Assembly (NCBI RefSeq): GCF_002994745.2
Contig: NC_037088.1
Coordinates: 65,800,397 to 65,864,396 of the forward strand
Length of the DNA: 64,000 nt
Origin: Rosa chinensis
Taxonomy: Eukaryota > Streptophyta > Magnoliopsida > Rosales > Rosaceae
Direction of reading: 5' to 3'
In this document: piece after piece, positions 47,269 to 59,537 of the stretch
How the letters are laid out: every line of letters begins with the position of its first letter
How positions within the stretch are numbered: position 1 is the stretch's first letter
Program-made: the position numbers and the translations under genes
Notes under the pieces: model-generated
The model's database searches: none
Told to the model about the DNA's origin: nothing
What the model saw: only the letters and a program-made list of their open reading frames with translations

Positions 47269-50200
47269 ATGGTGGAGTTGGAGAGGGCGCAGAATCCTTG
47301 GGTGAGTAGTAGTGACGAGCAGCAAATCGACCGAGTTGAAATCGACGGTAGAGATTTGTCCATCATGCCGGAGCTGTCGGTTTTGGACAGAGGCGACGCC
47401 GGATTCGCTAAGCGACCAGACGGCGAGAGGTGTAAAACGACGTCGGATTGGAAGCTAGGGGTTGCGGAGAGAGCTTTCTCGGCCGCCGGCGCCGCGTTTT
47501 TGTCTGCCATTATTGTTAATCCACTTGATGTGGCCAAGGTGTGTGTACATAGCTTTCGCTTTTGGTTTTGGTGTTGCTAGGTTTCATTTCCGAGCGAAAT
47601 GAAGCCATTGATAGTGTTCTAGGGTTTATGCTGTAGCAATTTGGAATTTTAGAACTGTGTAGTTTGTTAATATGGTACAATTTTTGTTGTATATAGAAGA
47701 ATAGTTAGCCTATTGGATTTGTGTTAGTTTATGTAATAATGATGCTATTTCGGCCGATTTTGTGAATACAATTCGAATGTGATGCACCGAATTCAGGTAG
47801 TTTTGTTAAATGTGCTCTTGTGTTTAGCTTCTGGCTACTACTTACGGGTGGATTTCCAAGTCTTAGCTTTGCATTGAACTGTGTTCTTACTTTTTATGTT
47901 ATTTAACAGACGAGGTTGCAAGCTCAGGCAGCTGGTGTGCCTTACTCGCATCCGCTAAGTAATATCACGAGTCGCATGGCTTTTTTCGGCCCTACCATGG
48001 TATGAACTCAATGCTTCTGTGTAATGGTTTACGTAGGCAATGAGAGATTTGGAAAACCTTTAATGTGGTTGCTTATATTGTTGTATACTATGCAAGCCTA
48101 CACGAGGTTGCTTTATTTGCTTGCTTACTGTTTAGAGGGATATGTAATATGAGTGGAAATGAAATGGTGTCATACTGTGGTTGTGAATCCGTTTGGTAGA
48201 CCATGCTGTTCGACCATGAGACAATGTGGTATTGCTCCATAGATTATCATATTATTCAATACTAGACACAAATAACTGAAGTTGCGGTTACTTGAACTAG
48301 CTTATAATTTCGAATTTAGTGGGACTAGAATTTAGGATAGTGGGGAGTTACAGATATGCGTTGTGCCCAACATATGTAAGGCGTCTATTTCATTGCATGT
48401 GGTTGTTGTTTCTTCTTTCTTCATTGTGGTTTGGTTTTCTAATACATATAAATGATACAGAGTTATTCATTACATGCTCTATAAATTTCTCCTTCTGTCA
48501 TGGCATATTTGGGCTTTGATGTTTAACATATTCCTGTTCTGTGTCCAAGTTGAGGCAATTCATTTTGTTTTTCTTTATCTGTGCTCAGCTGTTTGCGGAT
48601 CTAAGGTGTTCACCATCGTGCACACGTGCTGGAATTCATGGTACTGTATCAATATGCCCACCAGATTGTTTTCAGTACAAAGGCACACTTGATGTTTTCT
48701 ACAAAATCATTCGACAGGTTGGTGGGTTTGTGTCAAGATTTACTTCTCATTATGCAACTGTTCATTTAATTTCTGGTTATGTTACTTTGTTATTCGCCTG
48801 CTCTATGTTCTGTTCTCTGTTCTCTGGTTTTGTGTGCTGTTAAGATGCCAAGTTTATCTACTGCTTGTCTATCATTTGATTCGGAATTTGATATTGCAGG
48901 AAGGGTTTGCAAGGTTATGGAGAGGCACAAATGCAGGATTGGCACTGGCTATTCCAACAGTGGGTTTCTGAATTCATTCAATTCTTAGTTCAGTTTCCAC
49001 TCATTCCATTGATATTTCATTTATGTGACTCACCTTTTTGTTAATCAGGTGGGAATCTATCTACCATGCTATGACATATTTCGCAACTGGTTAGAAGAAT
49101 TCACTGCCCGTAATGCTCCCAGCACGAGTGTATATGTTCCTTTAGTTGCTGGCTCTTTGGCACGCTCATTAGCTTGTGCAACTTGCTATCCTATTGAACT
49201 TGCTAGAACTCGCATGCAGGTAGTTTGGAGGCTTATACTTCATTCTATGTGTGATTTTGTTCTGTTTTCAAATTAATTTGTTTTGTTGCCTTAGAAGTTG
49301 TTTCCTATTTGTTTGTTAGAATATGCTAAGAGCAGAGTGATGGTGGTTATTCATTCTTTTCTTAATTATTGTTTATTGAATATTATTAGGCATTTAAAGT
49401 GATACAAAATGGTGCAAAGCCTCCTGGTGTTTTGAGGACTCTATTGGACGTTGTCTCTCATGTCAAGACCACAAGTAATGCTGAAAGCAACTGTAAGTCC
49501 ATTGTTTCTGATGATGATTTGAGTTTGGCATGATCTCCTTTTTGAATGGATAGCACTTCAGTACTCCTTTTCTTATTGTGTCTTCTGTATTACTCCAGAA
49601 TAATGTCTGAGCAAGTTAAATGACTTTAATCTTCTTTTCATTTTAACAGTAAGAGGCTATCGTGTCCTCTGGACTGGCATGGGAGCACAACTTGCTCGTG
49701 ATGTTCCCTACTCTGCAATCTGTTGGTCGACTCTCGAGCCAGTAAGGATTGACTCTTCTGATTGTTTTGACTGCATGGATGTTACTTGAATCTAACATAT
49801 ATTTTTATCCTGAACAGATCAGAAGAAGACTTCTTAATCTTGTGGGTGATGAAGCAAATGCAGTCAGTATCTTTGGGGCAAATTTTTCTGCTGGTTTTGT
49901 TGCAGGAACCATAGCGGCTGCAGCTACATGTCCATTGGATGTTGCAAAGACCCGAAGACAGATAGAGGTGTTTTCTTCTTTCTGTTCTGAATTTTTTTTT
50001 CTACATATTATCACGTCCTGCTTCTGAAAGTTTGAAAACCAAGAAAGGTAAGAACACAAAATAAATGATTTCAATCATTTTTTCAATTTTTTTCAAAAAA
50101 TAGCAGTATCAGAGTGATGTCTTTTGTTGATGAGTAGCGTTCCTACCAAAAATTCTTGTTTAGTGCTGCTGTGCTTATTTGAATATGTTTACTCTATCTT

Positions 50201-50514
50201 ATGTATGTTCCTTTTCTTTTGAAACAAATTCAGAATGATCCAGTCAGGCAAATGAAAATGACGACAAGGCAAACGCTAATGGAGGTTTGGAGGTATACAT
50301 CTCATCTTAAAACTTTAGTGGTATGCATTATCATCATTTAGATCTTTCCTACTAACACACCTTATTATTTACTTGGCGCAGGGGTGGAGGACTAAAGGGA
50401 CTATTCACAGGGGTCGGTCCTCGTGTTGGTCGTGCAGGCCCTTCGGTAGGGATTGTTGTTTCCTTCTATGAAGTCGTGAAGTATGCTCTACATCAACGGT
50501 ATGCAACTTCATGA
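47269..50514 (+). CDS. MTM1: Mitochondrial carrier, MTM1 / SLC25A39-40 type
   Basis: Ten coding exons: 47269-47538, 47910-47999, 48589-48717, 48900-48959, 49049-49219, 49390-49492, 49650-49741, 49818-49967, 50234-50292, 50382-50514; 418 residues. Three carrier repeats show the Px[DE] signatures NPLDVAKTRLQ, YPIELARTRMQ and CPLDVAKTRRQ of inner-membrane solute carriers. The closest recalled relatives are yeast Mtm1p, Arabidopsis MTM1 (At4g27940; Mn activation of MnSOD) and animal SLC25A39/40 (glutathione import). The loop after the first helix has four cysteines at 127, 131, 143 and 147, in the place where SLC25A39 is reported to hold an iron-sulfur cluster. The N-terminus before the first helix is long (about 70 residues) and variable. 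Glutathione import is inference from family. Confidence 0.93.
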
Positions 50515-51394
50515 CGGGGATTCCGTGGTTTTTTTTTTCCTCCTGTTTTTGATCTTCGAAGGTGTCATTTGATGCGGTGTCTGGTGACTTAGGAAGGCCA
50601 CCTACAAGTTTTGTAGATACAGTAGATTGAAGATGACAAATTTTCATCCTTTTTAGGCTGCAAGTGCAGGATTTAACCTTCTTTCCTATAGTTTTAGCTG
50701 TTCTTTACGTTGTTGCTCAATGACGAGCAAAGTTTTGTCCGTTTACATTGTTTCTTTGGGCCAACTTTATTCTGAGACTTGATCTCAGTTAATAAATTAT
50801 GTCTGAAGGGACTAGATGAATCTTCAATTCTAATTTAATGACAATTTACACTGTTCTTTTTCTTTTAACTCCTAAAGATCAGCTGAGTTTACATGATAAT
50901 GTCTGACAGGGCCGAAGCATTTACTTTGTTGCTAATGAATCGTTATTGAAATTAAATTGACATTCTTCGTTTGTTTGTATTGTGATTTTGTGAGAATCTG
51001 ATTCTTTTATTGTGAACATTTTGTTTTCAAGTCACTGTTGCAATTTAGGAACAAAGCTCCAAGACGGAGCTTTTTTTTCTCTGGTTGCCAAAAATCTGTT
51101 CTGCAAAAGACAAAGCTGGCCTGACCAGGAACAGTGTTGATGATCAATTCAAGTGAAGAAAAGGAAGCAAGCAAGGACTTAATGTAGTAATAATGAGACT
51201 ATGAATGGAGAACCAATTCAATACTTTGATTTATTCAATCTGAAACTTCCTGCCCAAAATAAAGAATTTCTCTCTAGCATACACCCAATCCAAACGAATT
51301 TACAACCCCATTACATCACAACCACCCTAAGAACCCAGTTATATGCCTGTTCTTGCTTTAATATATAACTTGAATCATCGATCAGATGGATGGT
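50515..51394. other. Convergent 3' region, MTM1-like and AG-peptide genes
   Basis: 3' UTRs of the two convergent genes. The ORF at 50405-50647 (-) is a shadow of the last MTM1 exon and UTR. Nothing else recognised. Confidence 0.55.
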
Positions 51395-52040
51395 TCAGTG
51401 GATCAGGTATGTGAGAACCAACGCCAGCAGCATTAGAATGTATGCTATCCCTTGGTCAATTGCCGTGCCTGCAATCACATAGCAAACATTTCCGGCAAGT
51501 TAACATCAACAGCGAAATCGACAATTTCGACCAAAACACAGAAGCCTAAACATGATTTCACTCGTAATGAAATGGGAAACATCTAAAACAACACCTCAGG
51601 CGTTTCTATTACCAAAAATGACACTTCACATGTGAAATATCTAGAATTTCTTCTAGTTAAAGAATCAAGCTCCAAAAAGTTCTTAACGACTCATGCGATA
51701 CATAATGGATTCATAATGCTCATTATGATTCAATATATGAACGTTTGCAGGGTATGAAATGTGCACATTTCATACGTTAAAAGTTGCATTCTATCAACAA
51801 TTTTACAAGTACAAAACTAACAATCCAAGCTATTTCCGGAAGTTCCCCTAACGAAAACATCATACAGAAACATTTTTTTTTCTCTAAGAAAAGCAAAGAA
51901 AGCTTACCATCGCTTGTCGGAGCCAGAGCCGGAGCCGGAGCCGGAGCCAGGCCAGCTGCATGAATCATGGGCAAAATGACGGCGAAAATGAGTGCAATGA
52001 CGCCAACCATTCCGTTAAATGGTGCAGCATTAACAGCCAT
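51395..52040 (-). CDS. AGP22: Arabinogalactan peptide (AG-peptide, AGP16/20/22/41 type)
   Basis: Two exons, 52040-51908 and 51468-51395, joined within a Gly codon; 68 residues. Residues 1-28 are a signal peptide (MVGVIALIFAVILPMIHA core), 30-41 the short Pro-rich core GLAPAPAPALAP for hydroxyproline O-linked arabinogalactan, and SDGTAIDQGIAYILMLLALV onward is a GPI-anchor signal. The mature product is only about 10-15 residues tethered to the outer plasma membrane. The family is linked to cell-wall signalling and pollen or root growth. The second exon is too short to stand out as an ORF; it was found from the ...GTAIDQGIAYILM... frame and splice sites. The symbol follows gene order (AGP22, At5g53250, from memory), so any AG-peptide name could apply. 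Confidence 0.93.
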
Positions 52041-52208
52041 TTTTGTCCCTTCCTCTCTCCTTGTTACGTTAGAAGCTCTCTTCTTGAAAACAAGAAGAGC
52101 ACGTAACGTAGAGCGGGAGAGAGGAAGAAGTTTAACAATTCAGAGACGAATGGCTTTTGATTTTTAGAGGTCGAAAGGATGAGGGGGTTGAGGATGAAAA
52201 CCCCTAAG

Positions 52209-52217
52209 CTTTTATAG
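52209..52217 (-). promoter_or_regulatory. TATA box of the AG-peptide gene
   Basis: CTATAAAAG on the minus strand, about 170 bp before the start codon. Confidence 0.65.
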
Positions 52218-53063
52218 TGCCAGAAATGGTGGTTAACCATGTAGGGTTAACCCGCATGTTTAGGGACTCATAAATCCATGTAACCCTTCAAATTTATTGT
52301 TTTTAATTTTAATTTTTCAGTTTATTACAAAAATGGGTTTTCATGTTCTGTCTTATTTGGTCGGTGCTTGATTGCCAGTTATTGCCAGCATGGATTCTCT
52401 TATTGTGGTTCTGGAAGATGATGATTCTTCTAAATTATGAGTTGGAGTGGGCAGTGTTCTGTTCTTGTTCACAAACCACCTCTCTTTTAGAAGCAAATGC
52501 AAGGTGTTTATTTATAGCAGCAACAATAATCAAAGCTTGACAGAGTTGATATATGGGGTCCTGAAATCCCCAATAATATCAGCATAACATTTATAGAAAA
52601 GGTCATCTTTTAGTGAGCATGAAGGAGGCCAAAGAAAAGCTCCCACGGCAAATTCTGCTGCACATTTCCGACAACTAGAAGGCGGTCCATCCCGATGACT
52701 TTTATCCAAGCAAACTCATCATTTCGTATAGATTGAACTCCTGGAGATCAATAAGATCTATTTTTGCTGCATAACCAAGTGAGGAAACCCATCAGGGTAT
52801 TTATCTACCAGTAGTATAACTAAAGTAGGAATTTTAAAAGCATATATATACACATAAGACATTCATAGGAGTGATAGGACTACATAATACAAGTGACCTA
52901 ATTTTTCTGATGTTCCTACTTGCATGTTTAAACATATCTGAAACCAAGAAGAGGCACACTTGGCAACCAAAATGGAAACCCTTCCCTCATCTCTGATAGG
53001 ACTTTCCGGCAGAGGTTGTGGGTTATACATGCATATCATTACGTCGGCAAGTTGCTTGCACAG
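52218..53063. other. Intergenic, nothing recognised
   Basis: Upstream of the AG-peptide and downstream of the coiled-coil gene. The ORF at 52343-52540 has no recognisable features. Confidence 0.5.
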
Positions 53064-55545
53064 TCAAGATGGCAGAAAGAGAGGATCCTCTTTGTTTTTG
53101 TAGATCTCAAACAGTTGCTTAGAGTAACGAGTCGCAAATGTTCTACATGTTTCAAGGGCCTTGGGGTCATGCTCCTCCAACTCCTCTACGGTTTTTCTCA
53201 GATCACAATATGGGTCTCCATCAGTGAGAAAGCTAGCCAATTTAGAACCCCTGAAAAAAGGGAGAAAACCAATTAGCAAAGGTGGCTGAGAAAGGAATAG
53301 AATGCTATTATATAGTCCAAATATTCACTAATTCACATATCAACAACACGTAAAATGTTCCCTAAAGTATGCATTCATCGTACCTAGAAGCATCAAACTT
53401 GCTAAAGCCTCGAGAATTGGAGCATAAAGCCTCCCTATACATTTTTTCCTCAGAAGTTTGCTGTCTATAAAGAGCACATACAGCTTTCATGCACAGCTCT
53501 GGATCCTTAGCAAATGCAGAAAGCATGTCTGCCTCATACTCCCACCTTGTGTTGTGATCTTTGTTCCTTTGAAATGTTGATAGAACCTCCTCTAAGTTCA
53601 CATCATCATCTGACACACTATTTGACTCACTAGAAGCATCATTACTTTCTGAAACATCAGAGCTGTGTACAATAAACCCACCCAAGCTTTCACCTTCACT
53701 TTCTGACCCAACCTCTTCGGGCTCATCTTCTTCAACACCCTTGTTTGGTCCTCGATCATTTTTAGTTTCACTTGTCTGACTTGAATTCCTTTGCGCCCGA
53801 CCTCTTCCCCCACCTTTTCTTAACCTAACTAAATGTCGCTTTGGAGAGGTAACACTAACATCATCAACCACAGAAGTAGTAGCAGTCTCTAAGCTGGCAT
53901 TCACATCAGATCCTACTTGATTGTGTATTCTTTTCTGACGATGCATTCTCTTGACCGAATTGATAGGAACATTATCATCACTACTCTCAGAATGATCATG
54001 TATTCTTTTCTGAAGATCCATTCTCTTGACTGCATTGATAGGAATATTATCATCACTACTCTCAGAGTCACTGGTCACAACATTAGAAGCTCGTTTTCTT
54101 TTGGGTGTTGAGAAAGCCAGTAATTCCTCATTGTAATTATCGAGATCTTCCTGATCATGACCGTCAGTATGTGCCTGCTTTAAAAAGCTTTTGGTAGCCA
54201 GACCTCCTATTACAGAATCTGATGATATGCAAATCTTTCTGCTTCCCTGATTCTCAGTAGGCAAAACTTTTTGGTTATCGGCAATTGTAACTTCATCATC
54301 GCTGTCACTAATATCAATGACACTGAGAGAGAAAGGTCTGCCACCACCTGGCGTAGGTGGAGCCATCTTCTTGCAAGGACTCCTATCTTCCTTGAATTCC
54401 AGCTGTTTTCTTGCTCGACTAACGTTACCATATTCCATACCAGATCTCTCTTCTTCCTTGGTACCACTGCGATGCTCATGAAGTGTAACATTAGGAGGTG
54501 TACCTGCCAAAACCCAGGTAATCGAAACAACTTTTTAAGGGACTAAGCATTTTTTGAGCACAAATATAGTCATATAATATGAGATATCTTCCAAAATCAT
54601 GATGCTTTGCGTTACGATCATGCATCAATTAAGAACTAATGATTAAACGAAAGCCTCCATTCAAGAACACCAAAGATGGTAACACAGGAGATGACAGGCG
54701 CCACATACTCAAAAACCTAACAGTTATATGAGTCAAACCTAACCAATATCCACATTCGCTGCAGCTAATACCCATATTCATCTGGACTTTTGTCCAAAAT
54801 TTGGTAATAATGCAAACACTAAGATATTTCCTGAAACCAATTTGTTCAGTACATCAGGGGACAAGACAACAGATTAATATAGATATTAGAGTACCCTAGT
54901 ACATAAATAACTTATACCTGCTTCTTGCAGATGGCAGATCTCTTTACCAGGGGAGTGATATGTAGAGCTAAGATCAATAACATTCACAGCTATATCTTTG
55001 CTCCTTGAACTTTCCATGCCAACTCCAACATTCAACCCATCCTCAAGTTCAATCCTTTCATTCGGTTGTGTTCTCCTGCTTGCTTCAACGGAATCCCCAG
55101 TTAAGTTCCACGGAAACTCCCCACCTTTCAAGACTAAATCCTTGTCCAACTTCAAGACCCACGTCTTCAATTCTTTGAACTTCTGCTTCCAAGCCTCAAC
55201 CTCACTTTCAGCAGTTTTCTTCTCACACTCCAACACCTTGTTCTCAAGCATAAGCTGAAAGACCCCATCTCCCTCCAAGCTATCCTCATTAAAATCAACT
55301 ATTATCTCCGTCCCATCTCCACCCCCATTAGCTTGCTTCCTAATTTCATCACTTCCTCTCTTCAATGCCCTAATCTCTTCTTCCATCGCAAGCTTTTCGC
55401 CTTCCAAAGCCCGAAACTTAATCTCAAGATCTTCATACTCACTCTTTCTCTTCACAATCTCCAACTCTAACTCCTCACACCTCTCTTCAACTCTCCTCCT
55501 CCTATTTTCTACCTCACTAGCCCCACAATCTTCCACCACCTCCAT
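53064..55545 (-). CDS. Coiled-coil, acidic nuclear protein with SUMO-interaction-like motifs; function unknown
   Basis: Three exons, 55545-54918, 54503-53384 and 53250-53064; 644 residues. I do not recognise a named family. Residues about 10-75 and 100-140 are strong coiled coils rich in Glu, Lys and Arg (VEERCEELELEIVKRKSEYE). Two motifs fit SUMO-interaction: NVIDLSS at about 188-194 and VIDISDSDDE at 271-280, the second followed by acidic residues. A basic TPKRKR and a KGGGRGRAQR patch suggest nuclear import or nucleic-acid contact. The middle is Ser/Asp/Glu-rich and contains a 25-residue duplication (SESSDDN-PIN-VKRM). The C-terminal 120 residues (from about TRWEYEADMLSAFAKDPELC) look like a conserved helical domain and are likely the defining part of the family. 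It is divergently paired with the folate gene, 498 bp apart. Confidence 0.85.
53917..54066 (-). repeat. 75-bp in-frame tandem duplication within the coiled-coil gene
   Basis: Two units with a 75-bp period, e.g. TGTATTCTTTTCTGA at 53924 and 53999 on the plus strand. They encode two 25-residue copies containing SESSDDN and KRIH. Confidence 0.9.
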
Positions 55546-56043
55546 TTTACCCTAAACCCAATTCAAAAAACCCTACTCTATAACATCAAGCATTTCAAAA
55601 ACCCTCGCATTTCCCACTTCAAAATCACCTGGAAAATTCACTATTTATCAAAAAAAAAAAAAATCAAGCATATTAGTAAAAGCATCGATCTTGAATGTAC
55701 CAAATTTTTTTTTTTTAAAAAAAGAAAAGCACCAATCTTTGAAGCTAAAAAGAGAAGAATTATGTTCTTTCTTTTCTGGGAAACAAACCGGAGAGAAGCA
55801 GCAACTTACAGCAGAAAAAGTCCACCGTCGCCTCAAAACGTCGCCGTTTCAGTCGTTTTAGGGTTTTCTACCTTTTCTTTTCTTAATCAGAGTTTGAGAG
55901 ACAAAAGCCGCCGTATTTCGTTTTCGGGGAAGAAATATAACTGCCGCCTGTTACCCGCGTAAAACCGCCACGTGTCAGCCACGTGCCTCAAAACGCAGCG
56001 TTTAAATGTAAAGTAAAAAAACTGTGCGTTTCGCCTTTAGGCT
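55546..56043. promoter_or_regulatory. Bidirectional promoter region, coiled-coil (-) and DHFS (+) genes
   Basis: 498 bp between the two start codons. It has telo-box-like motifs on both strands (CCCTAAACCC at 55553-55562; TTTTAGGGTTTTC near 55857), A-runs near 55650 and 55707, and ACGTG cores (CCACGTGTCAGCCACGTGCC at about 55970-55989) close to the DHFS start. No obvious TATA, as in shared housekeeping promoters. Confidence 0.6.
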
Positions 56044-59000
56044 ATGACTCGTCTCCTTCACTTCAGTTTTCACAGAATGAAAATTCTCAAGCTTTTCCGG
56101 CGATGCTCCGTCATTACTAACCGGACGGGCCCAATTGCCTCAGTTCGGGTCGGGTTATTGGGTAATGCGGGGCCCAAAAGAGGGTTTTGCTCGAGCACAG
56201 AGGATTCGGAGCTGAAGGACTTGATGGAGTACATGGACTCACTCAAGAACTACGAGAAATCGGGGGTTCCGGTCGGGGCGGGTACGGATTCTGACGACGG
56301 GTTCGATCTGGGTCGGATGCGGACGTTGATGGAGCTTCTGGGTCGTCCTCATTTCAAGTTCAAGGTTCGACCTTTAACTCTAATTTCATTGCTTGAAGGG
56401 TTTAGGGTTTATGTTATAAAGTTATAGTCTTTTGGGTTGCGATTGCTCAAATTGCTTTGCTTGCTTACGACCCAAGAAAGAAATCCATGGATGGATGGTA
56501 TGAATTAGTTAGGAAAGTTTTTTTTTTCTTTTTTGGTTTTATGTTGTGTAATTAACTAGAGAGACAGGAATTATAGGCGGTTCACATTGCCGGAACGAAA
56601 GGAAAAGGATCAACAGCTGCATTTCTGTGCAGCATTTTGAGGGCAGAAGGGTATTCAGTTGGTTGTTATACTAGGTATGGTTTCATTCCTTTATGGCTGT
56701 GTTGATGTTACTGTTTTTGCTTGTTGCTATTCTGAGAAGAGGCTTTGTTTTGTGTGTATGCAGCCCACATATTCGAACTATCAGGGAGCGAATAACTTTG
56801 GGAAGGTCTGGTGAGCCGGTGTCGGCAAAGGCTTTGAATTCTCTGTTTCAGGAGAATAAGGAGACTCTGGATCGTGCAATGAAAGTTGAAAATGGATATA
56901 TTAGTCACTTTGAGGTATGCCCTGTGTACAATGTGTTTAAAAGTATTGATATGGTTGAGAAACTTTGTATATCTCCATTGTTATGTTCAGATATTATCAA
57001 TGAGAATTCAACGTTTAGTATGTGTTGTATATTAGGTTCTTACTGCTCTGGCATTCACACTATTTGCTAAGGAGAAGGTTGATATTGCAGTGATTGAGGT
57101 CATTCACTTTCCCTTCTGAGATATTTTTCTATCTATTTCCTTGTCATATGCAAATTGGTAGAAGGATATACTAAACAATTAAAAAAAGGTTATGATAGTA
57201 CTAAGTTTATATACCTGAAATGAACAGGCCGGCTTGGGGGGTGCACGGGATGCAACTAATGTCATTCCTAGCTCTGGACTTGCCACATCGGTCATTACTA
57301 CAATAGGAGAGGAACATTTGGCTGCACTTGGGGGTTCTTTGGAAAGCATTGCAATGGCGAAGTCTGGAATCATGAAACATGGCCGCCCAGTTAGGTGGTT
57401 CTGCCTTAGAGATTATTGTAGAAGTTGATGCCATGCACAAATAAGCTAATAGTGTTCCTGCATTGTGTTCCATCTAACGTACTCTTATCTCCTATTTCAT
57501 GTCACAAATATCATAATTCCCTTGGTAGGTCATATTGAATGATAGTAATCATATAATCCGTTCTCCTCTGTCATCATTCTCATTATTTCACGTTCATACT
57601 GCTGCTTATTTGTCATCAGACTGCTGTTTCTGACTGCAGGATATATACTTCTCTTTTTGATCATGTTAAATTTTTTGACTTTTTTGAGTGGTATATATTT
57701 CAGGTGGTTTTGGGTGGTCCATTTCTTCCACATATTGAGTGCATTCTTCGTGATAAAGCTCTGTTGATGAGTTCTCCTGTTGTATTAGCGTCTGATACTA
57801 GAAATAGAAGCAAGATAAATGGTTTTAGCATGCACGATGGTAGACCCTTCCAATCTTGTGATATAGTGCTACAACTTGAGAGTGACTCAAAGCTGGTATG
57901 CATTTGAGTCATTATTTTAGGATATATTGAATCTTTCATTTTCATATCGGACTGTATTCTAAATGGTCATTATTTCAGTTATTCAGAGTTTTGTGATAAC
58001 TTCTAGTTGTGGTATTTGTTGCAGTCAATTGAATTATTGGATTTGAAACTATACATGCTTGGAAGTCACCAACTGCAGAATGCTGCAACTGCTACTTGTG
58101 CAGCACTATGTCTCCGAAACTTAGGTTAGTGATTAACTTTTTACTCTGCTCCTTCAAGCTTTAACGTAGCAATACTGGAAACCTACAGGTTTTATCTTAT
58201 TAGTCAAAGAGCTTTCTTTTGCTGTAAGTCTAGTAATTTGCTTCAACATAGCATTCTGTTTAACAAACTATTTTGCTGTACGTCTAGTAATGTGCTTCAA
58301 CATAGCATTCTGTTTAGCAGTAAATAGGATAGATTGCTTGTTACATACCTGTAGTTTTGCTGATTCACTTAACTGGGATCATAAATTCTACAAGTCATCT
58401 ACTTAGATTGAGTACTCATTAATGTAGTCATCTTTGAGTCAGCTTCCTCTATTTTGTCCATGTTACCTGAGTTCAGAGTCACTTCACTGTTATTGTACAT
58501 AGTTGGTAGAATTTTTATTTGGTCATGGTCTTTCAGTTTAATCACTATTGCTTCGATGGTTACTTTAGGATGGAGAATTTCAGATGCATCCATTAGAACT
58601 GGTTTACAGCAGACACATCTTCTTGGAAGAAGTCAATTTCTAACATCGAAGGAAGCTCAGGCATTGAGATTGTATGGAGCAACAATATTGCTTGATGGAG
58701 GTTTGTTTTCCATTGAATGTTATTGTACATTCCCATTTGCATCTATGAATTATTTACTGTATGTACCATCAGAAAAAAGGTTATATAGAATATATTAAGG
58801 GTATTGCCGAAGGGATTTCAACATAAATGGTTATTTTGATTTTCTTATTTTGGATCTATTCTTTATGTACCAACATATAACAGCATCGCTAATACTTTCC
58901 GAAATACTCTTCAGCCCACACCAAAGAATCTGCTAAAGCGCTGATGGACACTATAAAGATGACTTTCCCAGAGTCGCGATTGACTCTTGTGGTTGCAATG

Positions 59001-59537
59001 GCAAACGACAAAGATCATCTAGGTTTCGCAAGAGAGTTTCTTTCAGGTCCAGTTACTACTCGGTTACTTTTTCCAGTACTCCCCTTATGTCATAATGTTC
59101 AATGCGGACGAGTCAAAAAGATTAAACCTTCATATATAGATTTTAGGATAGCATACAAATCTAACACACTTGGCCGCTTCTCTTCAGGTGGGCATCTAGA
59201 GGGTGTCCTCTGTACAGAAGCTAACATTGCTGGGGGGAAATCTCGGACAACTGCAGCGTCAGTGCTAAGAAATTGCTGGATCCAAGCTTCCAAAGAATTG
59301 GGCCTAGATATTGTTCATGATCAAATGACAGAATGTCAAAACTTTTCAATGGACCAATTAGTTGGCTTAAGCACGTCGGAAAAGAGACCATTATTGGCTG
59401 CTGTGCCTTCATTTCCGGATTCCATCAAGATTGCAAATCTGATTTCCAGAGGAAGAACTAGGGATCAATCTCATATTACTGTAATCACTGGCTCTCTACA
59501 TATAGTTTCATTGACATTAGCCACCCTCAATAGTTAA
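56044..59537 (+). CDS. DHFS: Dihydrofolate synthetase (mitochondrial, FolC family)
   Basis: Ten exons: 56044-56364, 56577-56674, 56764-56914, 57036-57098, 57228-57389, 57704-57895, 58025-58124, 58569-58700, 58915-59046, 59188-59537; 566 residues. It joins Glu to dihydropteroate with ATP to give dihydrofolate, the mitochondrial step of plant folate synthesis. Shown by the P-loop [14 protein letters not shown] (about 110-123), [11 protein letters not shown], the Mur-ligase-type [11 protein letters not shown] segment, the [20 protein letters not shown] segment and the C-terminal [10 protein letters not shown]. The Arg-rich start ([20 protein letters not shown]) fits mitochondrial import; Met at 56077 is a possible second start. 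The last intron (59047-59187) is 141 nt with no in-frame stop, so its retention would insert 47 residues. The closest recalled relative is At5g41480; the paralog folylpolyglutamate synthetase is the alternative. Confidence 0.93.
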
